This document shows positions 1 through 6,978 of a DNA stretch of 18,083 nucleotides, one piece after another. The notes under the pieces were generated by a model, which saw only the letters and a list, made by a program, of their open reading frames with translations, searched no databases and was not told where the DNA came from. How positions within the stretch are numbered: position 1 is the stretch's first letter; each line of letters opens with the position of its first letter. The stretch lies in NCBI GenBank assembly GCA_964590955.1, contig CAZPYT010000018.1:1-18083 (forward strand). The letters are read 5' to 3'. Made by a program: the position numbers and the translations under genes. The DNA comes from CAZPYT01 sp964590955. Its GTDB lineage: Bacteria > Patescibacteriota > WWE3 > UBA101185 > UBA10185.

Positions 1-3000
1 TGATAACAGCCGAAGTCACACCGTTGGTAGCAAAGAGTATTTCATCAGCACCCTGAGTATCAATATATGTATTAGTATCATCCTGGAATGCAAATCTGGT
101 ACCTCTTATTTCACCGACTACTTCCAGTTCTACAGACGGAGCAGTAGTACCAATACCAAGTCTGCCTGTGTCTGTTATTACCACATCAGCTGCATCTTGC
201 GGGTAAATATAAGTTGCTGCATCTCTCCAAAGACCTGATTCTCCTGCTTGTAAACTTCCTATTATTGAATCTAAAGCATCTATGGATAAAGTAAGTGATT
301 CATTATCTGTTACATAATTATCGAAAGTATATGATCTGTTTCCTAAAGCACTATCGATTTCTGAGAAGCCCCCCTGCACAGTAGTATTTGCAGAAATATT
401 GTCAAATGAATTATCGAATAAACCTACTAAGGATGCGCCTGAAGCAAGTGACGCGTTATCGTTGAGTCCGGTTGCACCGACATACAAATCAGATCCGGCT
501 GAAACATTCACATCTCCGGCAACATCAAGGGCATATCCTGGAGCGGTTGTACCAATGCCTACGTTTCCTTCTATAATCAGACCATTTGACGGAGCAGTAT
601 ATCCGTTGTTTACAAAGTTAGAACCTAAAACTGTACCGCCTGAAACTGAAAATGTATCGGAAGGATTACTGGTTCCAATTCCAACAAAGTTCAAGCCTGC
701 ATCTACGAAGAATAAGAACGGTTGTAAGTTGCCGGAAATTCTAAAATCAGCATCATTGGCTTGTTGATTGAATATTGCAGAACCATCTGAGTTAAGGAGT
801 ATATCTACTCCTGGTTCTGTATTTCCGCCAATACCCACATTATCTGTAGGGGTATTAGTGTAAACTAAAAATCCACTCTGTGACCATTCGCTGATTGCAA
901 GATTGGTTAGTAATGCTGCTGATGCACCTTGTCCCATGTATAGTTGATCGTCGTCGGTGTCCCAACAAATCTGACCATCCTGAGTTGCGTTAGAGCACGA
1001 AGTGCTTTGTGGTATAAGTAAACCTTCTTGGTTGGATGACATGTTGATGTTTGAAAGATCCACTAAAGCACCGTCAGCAACGTAGATACTTCCATCTGCT
1101 GCTATTGTTAAAACATCAGTAGGTACACCGTCTGCATCTACAGTCAGTCTTAAAAAGTAAAAATTACCGTTGGCCTCTTCGTTTGATCTTAGTGTAAGCA
1201 CATCTCCTGTGAAGGCGGTATGTGCTGCTAATACATTAACAATATCGCTATTGTCTGCATCCTCAATACTTAGGGCTTCGGAAGGAGCAGTAGTGCCAAT
1301 ACCAATATTTCCGTTGTCTTGTACATAAAATCTAACTGCGCCTGAAGTCATAATCATCAAATCGTCAAATTCAGAAGTGATGTCGCCAAAGATAATATCG
1401 TCATTTGAGTCGATCCCTAATATGTCTCCCGCATTACCGCCATTGTCGTACCAAAGCATAAATTGGTTGTTATCCATGAGTACATTTCCACCTCTAATTT
1501 CAAGCAGTTCAGTGGGATCAGTAGTACCAATACCGATGTTGCCGCCATTTTCTACTGTTAATACTGCAGAACCGCTGTCTCTGATTTCGAATAAGTTACC
1601 TGCACCCAGCTGATCTATGGCCAGCGCAGTTGATGCTGAGTTGATTTGAGTGAGTAGGGTAGACTGTAATACGATATCTGCACCTGAAGGGTTGATAGTA
1701 AGATCACCTACTGCAGAAACGCCAAAATTTACAAGATTTGATTCATCGTATCCTAATATAAATTGGTTGGCATTTGTACCGAGAACCTCAAAGTCTGCTG
1801 CCGGTGTAGTAGTTCCTATTCCGACGTTGCCTCCTGTGTAGTAAATATCAGATCCTATTCCATTAAGGGTCCACAATTCTTTAGAAAGTGCAATCCATTG
1901 AGTTCCGTCGTAGTAGTTCAAGTCGGAGCCACTGTTATACAAGTCACCTGAAACAGGTGCTGCAGGTATGCCTGTTGCATTAAGTCTCATAGGTCCATTT
2001 ATGTCTAAAGTTCTGTTAGGTGCGGTAGTTCCTACGCCTAAATTACCTGAAGCATCAATTACAATTCTATCTGTGCCGCCGGTTGCAAAGGTGATTAAGT
2101 CAGCTCCCAAAGTATCAATATAAGTGTTGGAATCATCCTGAAACGCAAAAAGGGTACCTCTTATTTCTCCAAGTACCTCTAGTGCGACGGCAGGATCAGT
2201 TGTACCAATTCCAATTCTGGAAGTATCCGTAATTACAATATCTGTAGCATTTTGTGGGTAAATATAAGTTGATGCGTCCCTCCAAAGACCTGATTCTCCT
2301 GTCTGTATGCTGAATACTGCGATGTCCAATGCGTCAACTGATTCGGTCAATGTTTCTAAATTATTGATGTAGTTCGCTTCTGTATATGTTCTATTGCCTA
2401 ATTGGGTGGCTCTCAAGTTTTCGCCTTCTATAATTAAATCGCTACCGGAAGAAATTCTCACGTCACCATTGATGTCTAAAAGATATGCCGGATCAGTAGT
2501 GCCTATTCCTACTGCGCCATTTCCGTCCAAGAATAATATTTCTTCTGCGGTATTTGAATTGAAGTATCTTAGATCCACGTTTGCTGTTCCGCTGTAAAGA
2601 TCTATGGTTGTATTGTCATCGACGGTCATGTCGTCAATAAACTGAGCGTAATCGAGTGAATCATCTGCAATTAATGAGGCGGTAATGCTAGACCATACAA
2701 GAGTACCACTGCCGTTGTTTGCTAATACGTAGTTATTTAAACCATGTGATCCGGGAAATGTGTAAGTAAGACCATTGAGAGTTACTTCATCTGTAACTTC
2801 AAAATCGCCCACAACATGAAGTGTCTTATCAGGAGAATTTGTACCAATACCTAATCTGGTCGTGCCATCATCATAGTAAAAATTATCTGCGTCTTGTATA
2901 AAGGTTGATCCGTCACTGTAGTAGATCCCGCCTTCTTCAACAGTTATATCAGTTAGCAGCTCGATTTCATCAAAAGCAGCGGAAATTGTAGTAAGTCCGG

Positions 3001-4114
3001 ATAATAAATTCAATTCTTCGGCTGTTGCTGAAACGGTAACTCCATTAATTTGCCATTCACCGGCAAGGTTTAAAGATCCTGAGTAATTTAGATTGTCTAC
3101 TATGTTGTCGTCATCGATTACATTAATCCCGATAACTGCATTATCTAAACCTAAAGCTATGACCTCACCCTGAATATCCAGTTCATTTTCGAGTATATCT
3201 TCCGACGCGTCATCTAACGCCCCAAGATTTCTGATTTCGCCATTTCCCAAAAAGTCAACAAAATTTGTCTGAACACCGCCGCCAAGATTTGAGAGTCCTT
3301 CTACATTAAGTGTTTGTTTGAAATTTGCGGGTACGCTTACGCCAAATTTAATATCTCTTTGTCTGTCTTCAGCTGCAAGAACCGCTGCCATTTCTCTACG
3401 ATCTTTATCATCTCCCATTTGATATCTGAAAAGGTCAAATTTAAAGAATGAGTTTCTTGCAGGATTTACTGCTAAAGATTCTGATAATAGTTCTGGCGAT
3501 GTTTTGATTACTAGTGCAGCTAGAGCTGTTATTGACATCATTATAATAAATGCTGAAGTAGCCAGCAGTCTTGATTTAAGAAGATTTTTTATTTCTAAGA
3601 CTCTTATTACATGTGATGTGTGATCGGTTTTCACATACTGATCAGGGTGAACCGGGATAATGTTGTTCTTTACAAATAGCTCATCCATTGCTTGTTTTAC
3701 CGGAATCTCAGTATGTAACTCAGTATTCGCTAAATTGCTGTTTTGTTCATTACTTCCATTTTCATTAGCCAAAACTGTTTGTGTATCCTCTGTGTCTTTA
3801 TCAAATAACTGAGCGAATGAATCTTGCTGTGTTCCTAATGTATTTATCTCTTCGTAAGATATTGTATTTGGAATGCCAAGTTTGCTTACAAGGATATTTT
3901 CATTTTCGAGCTCCTCATTCTTAATTGCTTCTTTCAAATCTAAAATTTCTTGTCTAAGAAACACTCTGTATCCATTGGGTTGTCTTGTTGCTTGTATCTT
4001 ACCTTGTTCCTCGTATCTTCTTAGTGTAGTAGGAGAGACCCCTAGTAATTTAGCGGCTTGAGAAGTATTTAGTATATTTTTTTTAGTATTTTTATCTGAT
4101 TCTAAGGCAGGCAT
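1..4114 (-). CDS. MerR-HTH / transmembrane / tail-fibre-like surface protein (3' end beyond window)
   Basis: Open from the ATG at 4114 to the window edge: 1371 codons, no stop. Residues about 15-60 are a MerR-type DNA-binding head (motifs AAKLLGVSPTTLRRYE and NGYRVF). Residues 61-180 are a polar linker. Residues about 183-203 are a single hydrophobic membrane segment. The rest is a repetitive ectodomain with at least eleven copies of a VGIGTTxP-type motif (near 150, 550, 680, 835, 1295, 1530, 1817, 2035, 2208, 2497 and 2848) and a TAEELNLLSG motif typical of phage and bacterial fibre proteins. The reading frame is the same at both ends, so no frameshift is evident. Expected topology is DNA-binding head inside and fibre outside. 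The head could be a one-component regulator sensing the surface, or an anchor. Homology of both halves is clear; function is inferred. The C-terminal processing or chaperone domain common in such fibres would lie outside the window. Confidence 0.9.
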   Translation of the reverse strand, partial: MPALESDKNTKKNILNTSQAAKLLGVSPTTLRRYEEQGKIQATRQPNGYRVFLRQEILDLKEAIKNEELENENILVSKLGIPNTISYEEINTLGTQQDSFAQLFDKDTEDTQTVLANENGSNEQNSNLANTELHTEIPVKQAMDELFVKNNIIPVHPDQYVKTDHTSHVIRVLEIKNLLKSRLLATSAFIIMMSITALAALVIKTSPELLSESLAVNPARNSFFKFDLFRYQMGDDKDRREMAAVLAAEDRQRDIKFGVSVPANFKQTLNVEGLSNLGGGVQTNFVDFLGNGEIRNLGALDDASEDILENELDIQGEVIALGLDNAVIGINVIDDDNIVDNLNYSGSLNLAGEWQINGVTVSATAEELNLLSGLTTISAAFDEIELLTDITVEEGGIYYSDGSTFIQDADNFYYDDGTTRLGIGTNSPDKTLHVVGDFEVTDEVTLNGLTYTFPGSHGLNNYVLANNGSGTLVWSSITASLIADDSLDYAQFIDDMTVDDNTTIDLYSGTANVDLRYFNSNTAEEILFLDGNGAVGIGTTDPAYLLDINGDVRISSGSDLIIEGENLRATQLGNRTYTEANYINNLETLTESVDALDIAVFSIQTGESGLWRDASTYIYPQNATDIVITDTSRIGIGTTDPAVALEVLGEIRGTLFAFQDDSNTYIDTLGADLITFATGGTDRIVIDASGNLGVGTTAPNRTLDINGPMRLNATGIPAAPVSGDLYNSGSDLNYYDGTQWIALSKELWTLNGIGSDIYYTGGNVGIGTTTPAADFEVLGTNANQFILGYDESNLVNFGVSAVGDLTINPSGADIVLQSTLLTQINSASTALAIDQLGAGNLFEIRDSGSAVLTVENGGNIGIGTTDPTELLEIRGGNVLMDNNQFMLWYDNGGNAGDILGIDSNDDIIFGDITSEFDDLMIMTSGAVRFYVQDNGNIGIGTTAPSEALSIEDADNSDIVNVLAAHTAFTGDVLTLRSNEEANGNFYFLRLTVDADGVPTDVLTIAADGSIYVADGALVDLSNINMSSNQEGLLIPQSTSCSNATQDGQICWDTDDDQLYMGQGASAALLTNLAISEWSQSGFLVYTNTPTDNVGIGGNTEPGVDILLNSDGSAIFNQQANDADFRISGNLQPFLFFVDAGLNFVGIGTSNPSDTFSVSGGTVLGSNFVNNGYTAPSNGLIIEGNVGIGTTAPGYALDVAGDVNVSAGSDLYVGATGLNDNASLASGASLVGLFDNSFDNISANTTVQGGFSEIDSALGNRSYTFDNYVTDNESLTLSIDALDSIIGSLQAGESGLWRDAATYIYPQDAADVVITDTGRLGIGTTAPSVELEVVGEIRGTRFAFQDDTNTYIDTQGADEILFATNGVTSAVI
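26..345 (-). repeat. Copy A of an internal duplication in the fibre gene
   Basis: This block resembles 2081-2400 at an offset of about 2055 bases (685 codons), in the same frame. Both copies encode the same series: FAFQDD, NTYID, a GIGTT motif, a YIYPQ-type stretch and GLWRDA. Many differences fall at third codon positions, so the duplication is old and kept under protein-level selection. I aligned it by eye, so the exact ends and identity are approximate. Confidence 0.8.
2081..2400 (-). repeat. Copy B of the internal duplication in the fibre gene
   Basis: Partner of 26-345. Shared landmarks on the plus strand include agtatcaatata, ggtacctcttattt and ccaaagacctgattctcct. It suggests that the fibre grew by duplicating a module of roughly 100 residues within a larger 685-codon period. 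Confidence 0.8.
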
Positions 4115-4186
4115 TCTAGTAATCTTTCAGGTCTTTAACCTTCTTTCCCATTCTTTTTCGTGTAGCTAAATGGAAACGATATATAA

Positions 4187-4215
4187 ATGCTACCCAAGCA
4201 TATATTTCATGTCAA
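4187..4215 (-). promoter_or_regulatory. Likely promoter of the fibre gene
   Basis: On the minus strand there is a perfect -35 TTGACA (4215-4210), a 17-base spacer and a -10 TAGCAT (4192-4187, 4 of 6 matches). Transcription would start near 4180, leaving a leader of about 66 bases before the ATG. No strong Shine-Dalgarno sequence precedes that ATG; only GAAAG is nearby. Confidence 0.5.
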
Positions 4216-4276
4216 CACTTTTATCGCGGTAATATAGTTATAAGGTAAGGTTTGAGTACACTTACGACAACATACT

Positions 4277-4307
4277 TTGACATAGTATTAAATTCTCAGC
4301 CTATATC
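4277..4307 (+). promoter_or_regulatory. Possible promoter for the intergenic hairpin RNA
   Basis: A perfect TTGACA (4277-4282) is followed after 19 bases by TATATC (4302-4307), a longer spacer than ideal. Transcription would begin around 4313, at the foot of the hairpin at 4308-4374. The -10 is weak, so confidence is limited. Confidence 0.35.
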
Positions 4308-4374
4308 CTCTAGTAAAGGGTGGGGGAAGATATGACACATTCTCAGAGTGGGAATGTCATACTATTTACTAGAG
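4308..4374 (+). ncRNA. Long hairpin, 5' part of a possible noncoding RNA
   Basis: The outer arms ctctagtaaa (4308-4317) and tttactagag (4365-4374) pair perfectly over 10 bp. Inside, TATGAC (4331-4336) pairs with GTCATA (4356-4361), then six further pairs continue across a 2-base bulge to the loop agagt. A lopsided internal loop has a G-rich 13-base side (4318-4330) facing 3 bases (4362-4364). One inner pair is G-U only if the plus strand is the RNA, which favours that strand. It could instead be an operator or an attenuator-type element. I do not recognise the family. Confidence 0.4.
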
Positions 4375-4439
4375 ATCATTTACGCGATCTTCGCGCTTGT
4401 ACTACAGGACCCTGGACCCCAGCCGCATAAAGGTGACAT

Positions 4440-4548
4440 AGGAGGAAGAAATGAGAAATAAGGGCATAATATTTAGTGGATGACAAAGGAGGACATTGAG
4501 CCACTCAGTTGTATAATGAAAAATGCAGACAGGCGGATATGCATATAA
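4440..4548 (+). other. Two tiny overlapping ORFs behind a strong Shine-Dalgarno
   Basis: AGGAGG (4440-4445) sits 5 bases before ATG 4451, which opens a 10-residue ORF (MRNKGIIFSG, 4451-4483). Its TGA overlaps, as ATGA, the ATG of a 22-residue ORF (4480-4548). The overlap imitates translational coupling, and strong Shine-Dalgarno sites are rare in this window. The purine-rich background makes chance matches easy, and neither peptide is recognisable. It may be a leader peptide, a gene remnant or noise. Confidence 0.2.
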
Positions 4549-4734
4549 TGGCATAAAGAATAAAAGTTTACTAAAGATCATCCTGATGAAAAAAAGAAGA
4601 TTTATTAGAGAATAATTAGCAAAGAAGAATAAAGAATTATATAATTGTAAAAATTAATTTTGCATATTGATAATAAGATTATTGTTAATAAAACTATAAG
4701 TGTAAAATATTTAATTTATAAGAGATTAAATCAA

Positions 4735-4920
4735 CGACTGCGCACTAAAGTGTGCAGACTGCTGTTTGATCTTACTGTTTGCAGCTTCCGCTACGCTACA
4801 GGCACGAATCCATCTCTGTGTTAAAACAAAGAGTCTTAATTCTTTGATCAAATAAAATAGATTTTAGGCAAGAAAACAGTTCATTATCAAAAAGTAGCGT
4901 AAAGCGTATAAACTGCAAGA
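4735..4920 (+). ncRNA. Structured region with long-range pairing, possible pseudoknotted RNA
   Basis: A local hairpin pairs TGCGCAC (4739-4745) with GTGTGCA (4750-4756) over a UAAA loop. A long-range stem pairs TTGCAG (4779-4784) with CTGCAA (4913-4918), CGCT (4789-4792) with AGCG (4903-4906), and ACGCTAC (4793-4799) with GTAGCGT (4894-4900): 17 pairs with small internal loops. TTTGATC (4765-4771) can pair with GATCAAA (4846-4852), crossing that stem, and a CTCTGTG/CAAAGAG hairpin (4814-4833) lies inside. The G-U pair in the first hairpin works only on the plus strand. No clear promoter or terminator flanks it, so it may belong to a longer transcript. I cannot assign a known family. Confidence 0.45.
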
Positions 4921-5133
4921 GTAAAGATAGACTATAAATTTTTATGCCACTGCAGCATTAAATAGAATATAAAAAGACAGGAGCATAAGCAGATTGATCT
5001 ACTTCATAGACATGATAATAAAAATACTTCGTGAAAATGATGTTGATGCACCCTAAGAAAATAAGAAACACAGAATAATGTAATGTAAAAATCAGCGCTA
5101 TCTATAGAACACGAAAGCAAATCAAACAATCCA

Positions 5134-5161
5134 TTAGATTTTTTATATTTGTTAATATAAT
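5134..5161 (+). promoter_or_regulatory. ATPase-operon promoter, predicted leaderless start
   Basis: A perfect TATAAT (5156-5161) ends 8 bases before the ATG at 5170. The upstream DNA is AT-rich with only a weak -35 (TTAGAT, 5134-5139, spacer 16). Transcription 6-8 bases past the -10 would begin at or 1-2 bases before the start codon. No Shine-Dalgarno is present, which agrees with a leaderless mRNA. Confidence 0.5.
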
Positions 5162-5169
5162 ATTTATAT

Positions 5170-5946
5170 ATGTCTGCCATAAGAAAAACCACATTAAGGA
5201 TTACAGGAATTATTTTTCTAATTTTTACGCTTTCTGCAAATACTGTAACTGCGGATTCTTACGATTTTGCGATATCAGTTCCCATAAGAGACCCTAATGT
5301 AGCAGAAGGGTCTGTTATTAGTTATGTGGATGGTGAATATGTGCTAAGTATTGAGGCTTATGATAATAATATATTTGGAATTGTCTCCAATGATCCGGCT
5401 TTATATCTGGAAGATGTCAGTTTGGAATCTTATGCGCTGGTTGGTTCAAAAGGCGAAATGGATGTACGAGTGTCTTCGAAGAACGGAGCTATTGCTAAAG
5501 GGGACTACCTTACATCGTCCGAAATACCGGGAGTAGCACAAAAATCAGATAAAAGCGGCAGAGTTATCGGTATCGCTTTGGACTCCTATGAGGAGGTTGA
5601 TCCTAATAGCATAGGTCTAATAGCTGCCTATATTGATATTAAATCGCATTTAAAGCAGGAGTCTCTGACAGAAAATTTACTAACTGTTATAAGTGACGGT
5701 TTATCGTCTGCGTTCTTGACACCTTTGGCGTCTCTTAGATACATTATGGCTCTTATTGTCACTGCTATTACCTTTGCAATAGCATTCTTATCGTTCAGCC
5801 GCTTAACCAGCCGCGGAGTTGAAGCGCTGGGAAGAAACCCGCTTGCCGGATCATCGATTAAAAGTGTCATTGTTTTTAACTTTATCTTGACTTTTATTAT
5901 AATAGCGAGTGGTTTGGCAATTGCCTATTTAATCCTTGTGCTGTAA
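5170..5946 (+). CDS. c-subunit-like membrane protein with secreted peptidase-G2-like domain; ion-binding acid missing
   Basis: 258 residues, first gene of the ATPase operon. Residues 1-28 look like a signal peptide (hydrophobic 11-23; V26-T27-A28 fits signal peptidase I). Residues about 31-158 resemble the peptidase-G2-like domain seen near the ends of fibre proteins (motifs FGIVSNDP, IAKGDYLTSSEIPGVA, RVIGIAL). Residues 190-209 and 232-257 form a membrane hairpin around the loop EALGRNPLAG, matching the RNP/RQP loop of F-type c subunits. From P224 to the end it aligns without gaps to c subunits, but the ion-carrying Asp/Glu, 18 residues after that proline, is F242, and neither helix has an acid. 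The glycine-rich packing motif of helix 1 is also missing. Topology (N-terminus out, loop in, C-terminus out) matches real c subunits, so a ring would display the extra domain outside. The c relationship is fairly secure; ring formation is inferred. Confidence 0.8.
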   Translation: MSAIRKTTLRITGIIFLIFTLSANTVTADSYDFAISVPIRDPNVAEGSVISYVDGEYVLSIEAYDNNIFGIVSNDPALYLEDVSLESYALVGSKGEMDVRVSSKNGAIAKGDYLTSSEIPGVAQKSDKSGRVIGIALDSYEEVDPNSIGLIAAYIDIKSHLKQESLTENLLTVISDGLSSAFLTPLASLRYIMALIVTAITFAIAFLSFSRLTSRGVEALGRNPLAGSSIKSVIVFNFILTFIIIASGLAIAYLILVL

Positions 5947-5955
5947 AGTTAACTT

Positions 5956-6978
5956 ATGATTAATCTGCCCGATTTGAATCTATATTATGTGTTTATTTTT
6001 CTTTTTGTGACTTCTTTTTCGTCCTTCGTAATATTACTTGGCTATACACTTTACTACTACATATACAAGCGCCATGTTGAACAAGAATATCATGACCCTA
6101 GAGATATTGCTCTTCATGAGGCACTAAAAATTGTTGAAACCGCAAGGGCGAAGGCAATTGGCCTTTTGAGCAGTGCGAATGAAGAAGCAAAAACAATCTT
6201 ACATGATTCAGAAGAAGTACACTCCGGTGTGAAAGAATTGTTTGATAGCCGGATGCAGTCTATCGGCGCTAAACAAATGCAGGCATTTGATCAGATGTCT
6301 CATGATCTTCTTGAGTCCTATAAAGCTGTACTGAGCCAGGAGAAAGATACTTCCATCAGAAATATAAGTGACCTTTCGACGCAATTAAAAACTGCATTGG
6401 TTACAGATGTTTCAACATTTAAGGAAAATATCCAAAAAATTACAAGTTCTACTGAATCAAAAATCAGAGATGATCTTACTCAGCAGTACAATGGTATTTC
6501 TCAGCAGATAGCTACTCTTAAAACAAATCTGCAAAAAATTTCAAATGATGCTGAGCAGAACATGAAAGGCAGTGTATCGTCACAAACTGATCTGGTAAAT
6601 AAGGAGATCTCTTCTTTTGCCTCTAAAATAAATCAGTTGGCTATGACCACAGAGCAGAAAATTACCTCAGAAATCACAAAAGAATATTCCATAGCAAGAG
6701 ATTCCATACATAAATTTACCACTGACCTCAGCAAAATTATCCAAAATGCCGAAAATGATCTTAGAGGCGGTATAAAAGCAGAATTTGACCAGGTAAGAAA
6801 AGATTTGGATCAATACAAAAATGACAGATATGCAAAAATAGACCAAATTGTACGAGGCGTTCTAGAAGAAGTGGCTAGAGATGTCTTGGGTAAGACAATG
6901 AATGCCAAAGATCATGAGGAGCTTATTATGAAGTCTCTGGAAAGTATAAAGAAAACCACTAATTTGAAAGAGCTATGA
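5956..6978 (+). CDS. atpF: Extended b-like peripheral stalk subunit of the F1-like ATPase
   Basis: 340 residues, about twice the usual b-subunit length (about 160). Residues 11-37 are an N-terminal membrane segment. The rest is charged, mostly helical and coiled-coil-like. Residues 154-285 are four exact 33-residue repeats. The C-terminus (about 297-330: VLEEVARDVLGKTM, then HEELIMKSLE) resembles the end of b subunits that binds delta. The gene starts 9 bases after the c-like gene and ends in an ATGA overlap with the delta gene, so it sits exactly where b belongs. No good Shine-Dalgarno is visible. The stalk role follows from position and architecture; the extra length is unexplained. An unrelated coiled-coil membrane protein is a less likely alternative. 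Confidence 0.75.
   Translation: MINLPDLNLYYVFIFLFVTSFSSFVILLGYTLYYYIYKRHVEQEYHDPRDIALHEALKIVETARAKAIGLLSSANEEAKTILHDSEEVHSGVKELFDSRMQSIGAKQMQAFDQMSHDLLESYKAVLSQEKDTSIRNISDLSTQLKTALVTDVSTFKENIQKITSSTESKIRDDLTQQYNGISQQIATLKTNLQKISNDAEQNMKGSVSSQTDLVNKEISSFASKINQLAMTTEQKITSEITKEYSIARDSIHKFTTDLSKIIQNAENDLRGGIKAEFDQVRKDLDQYKNDRYAKIDQIVRGVLEEVARDVLGKTMNAKDHEELIMKSLESIKKTTNLKEL
6415..6810 (+). repeat. Four in-frame 99-base repeats encoding 33-residue helical units
   Basis: Copies cover residues 154-186, 187-219, 220-252 and 253-285 of the b-like protein. Each starts [T/S/K]-[F/L], has I or L at positions 6 and 9, K or Q at position 8, and glutamate at position 14. The length equals three 11-residue (hendecad) units, the spacing known from right-handed b-subunit coiled coils. 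The repeats are clear in protein but diverged in DNA. The stretch just before (about 121-153) may be a fifth, degenerate copy. Confidence 0.8.

Larger units (their letters stand above)
4115..5169. other. 1-kb divergent intergenic region; no convincing protein gene
   Basis: This separates the fibre gene from the ATPase operon. Most of it from about 4430 to 5150 is purine-rich on the plus strand and full of stops in every frame. It holds the fibre promoter, a plus-strand promoter-like site with a long hairpin (4277-4374), GC-rich minor hairpins (for example CGCGA-TCT-TCGCG at 4384-4396), two tiny ORFs behind an AGGAGG, and a folded region at 4735-4920. I found no tRNA T-arm, and no conserved cores of RNase P RNA, tmRNA or SRP RNA on either strand. 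Confidence 0.6.

Noticed and set aside
399..2597. Plus-strand ORFs of 60-120 residues across 399-2597
   Set aside because: They are antisense shadows of the fibre gene's repeats and contain mirrored repeat patterns.
4660..4830. Open stretch of about 60 codons without ATG in the intergenic region
   Set aside because: It has no start or ribosome site, is flanked by stops, and overlaps the better-supported RNA fold.
4115..5169. RNase P RNA, tmRNA, SRP RNA or tRNA in the large gap
   Set aside because: I looked on both strands for the GGAAAGTCC core, tmRNA ends, the SRP tetraloop motif and T-arm sequences and found none.
5004..5192. 62-residue minus-strand ORF across the start of the ATPase operon
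   Set aside because: It overlaps the operon promoter and first codons and shows no recognisable domain or ribosome site.
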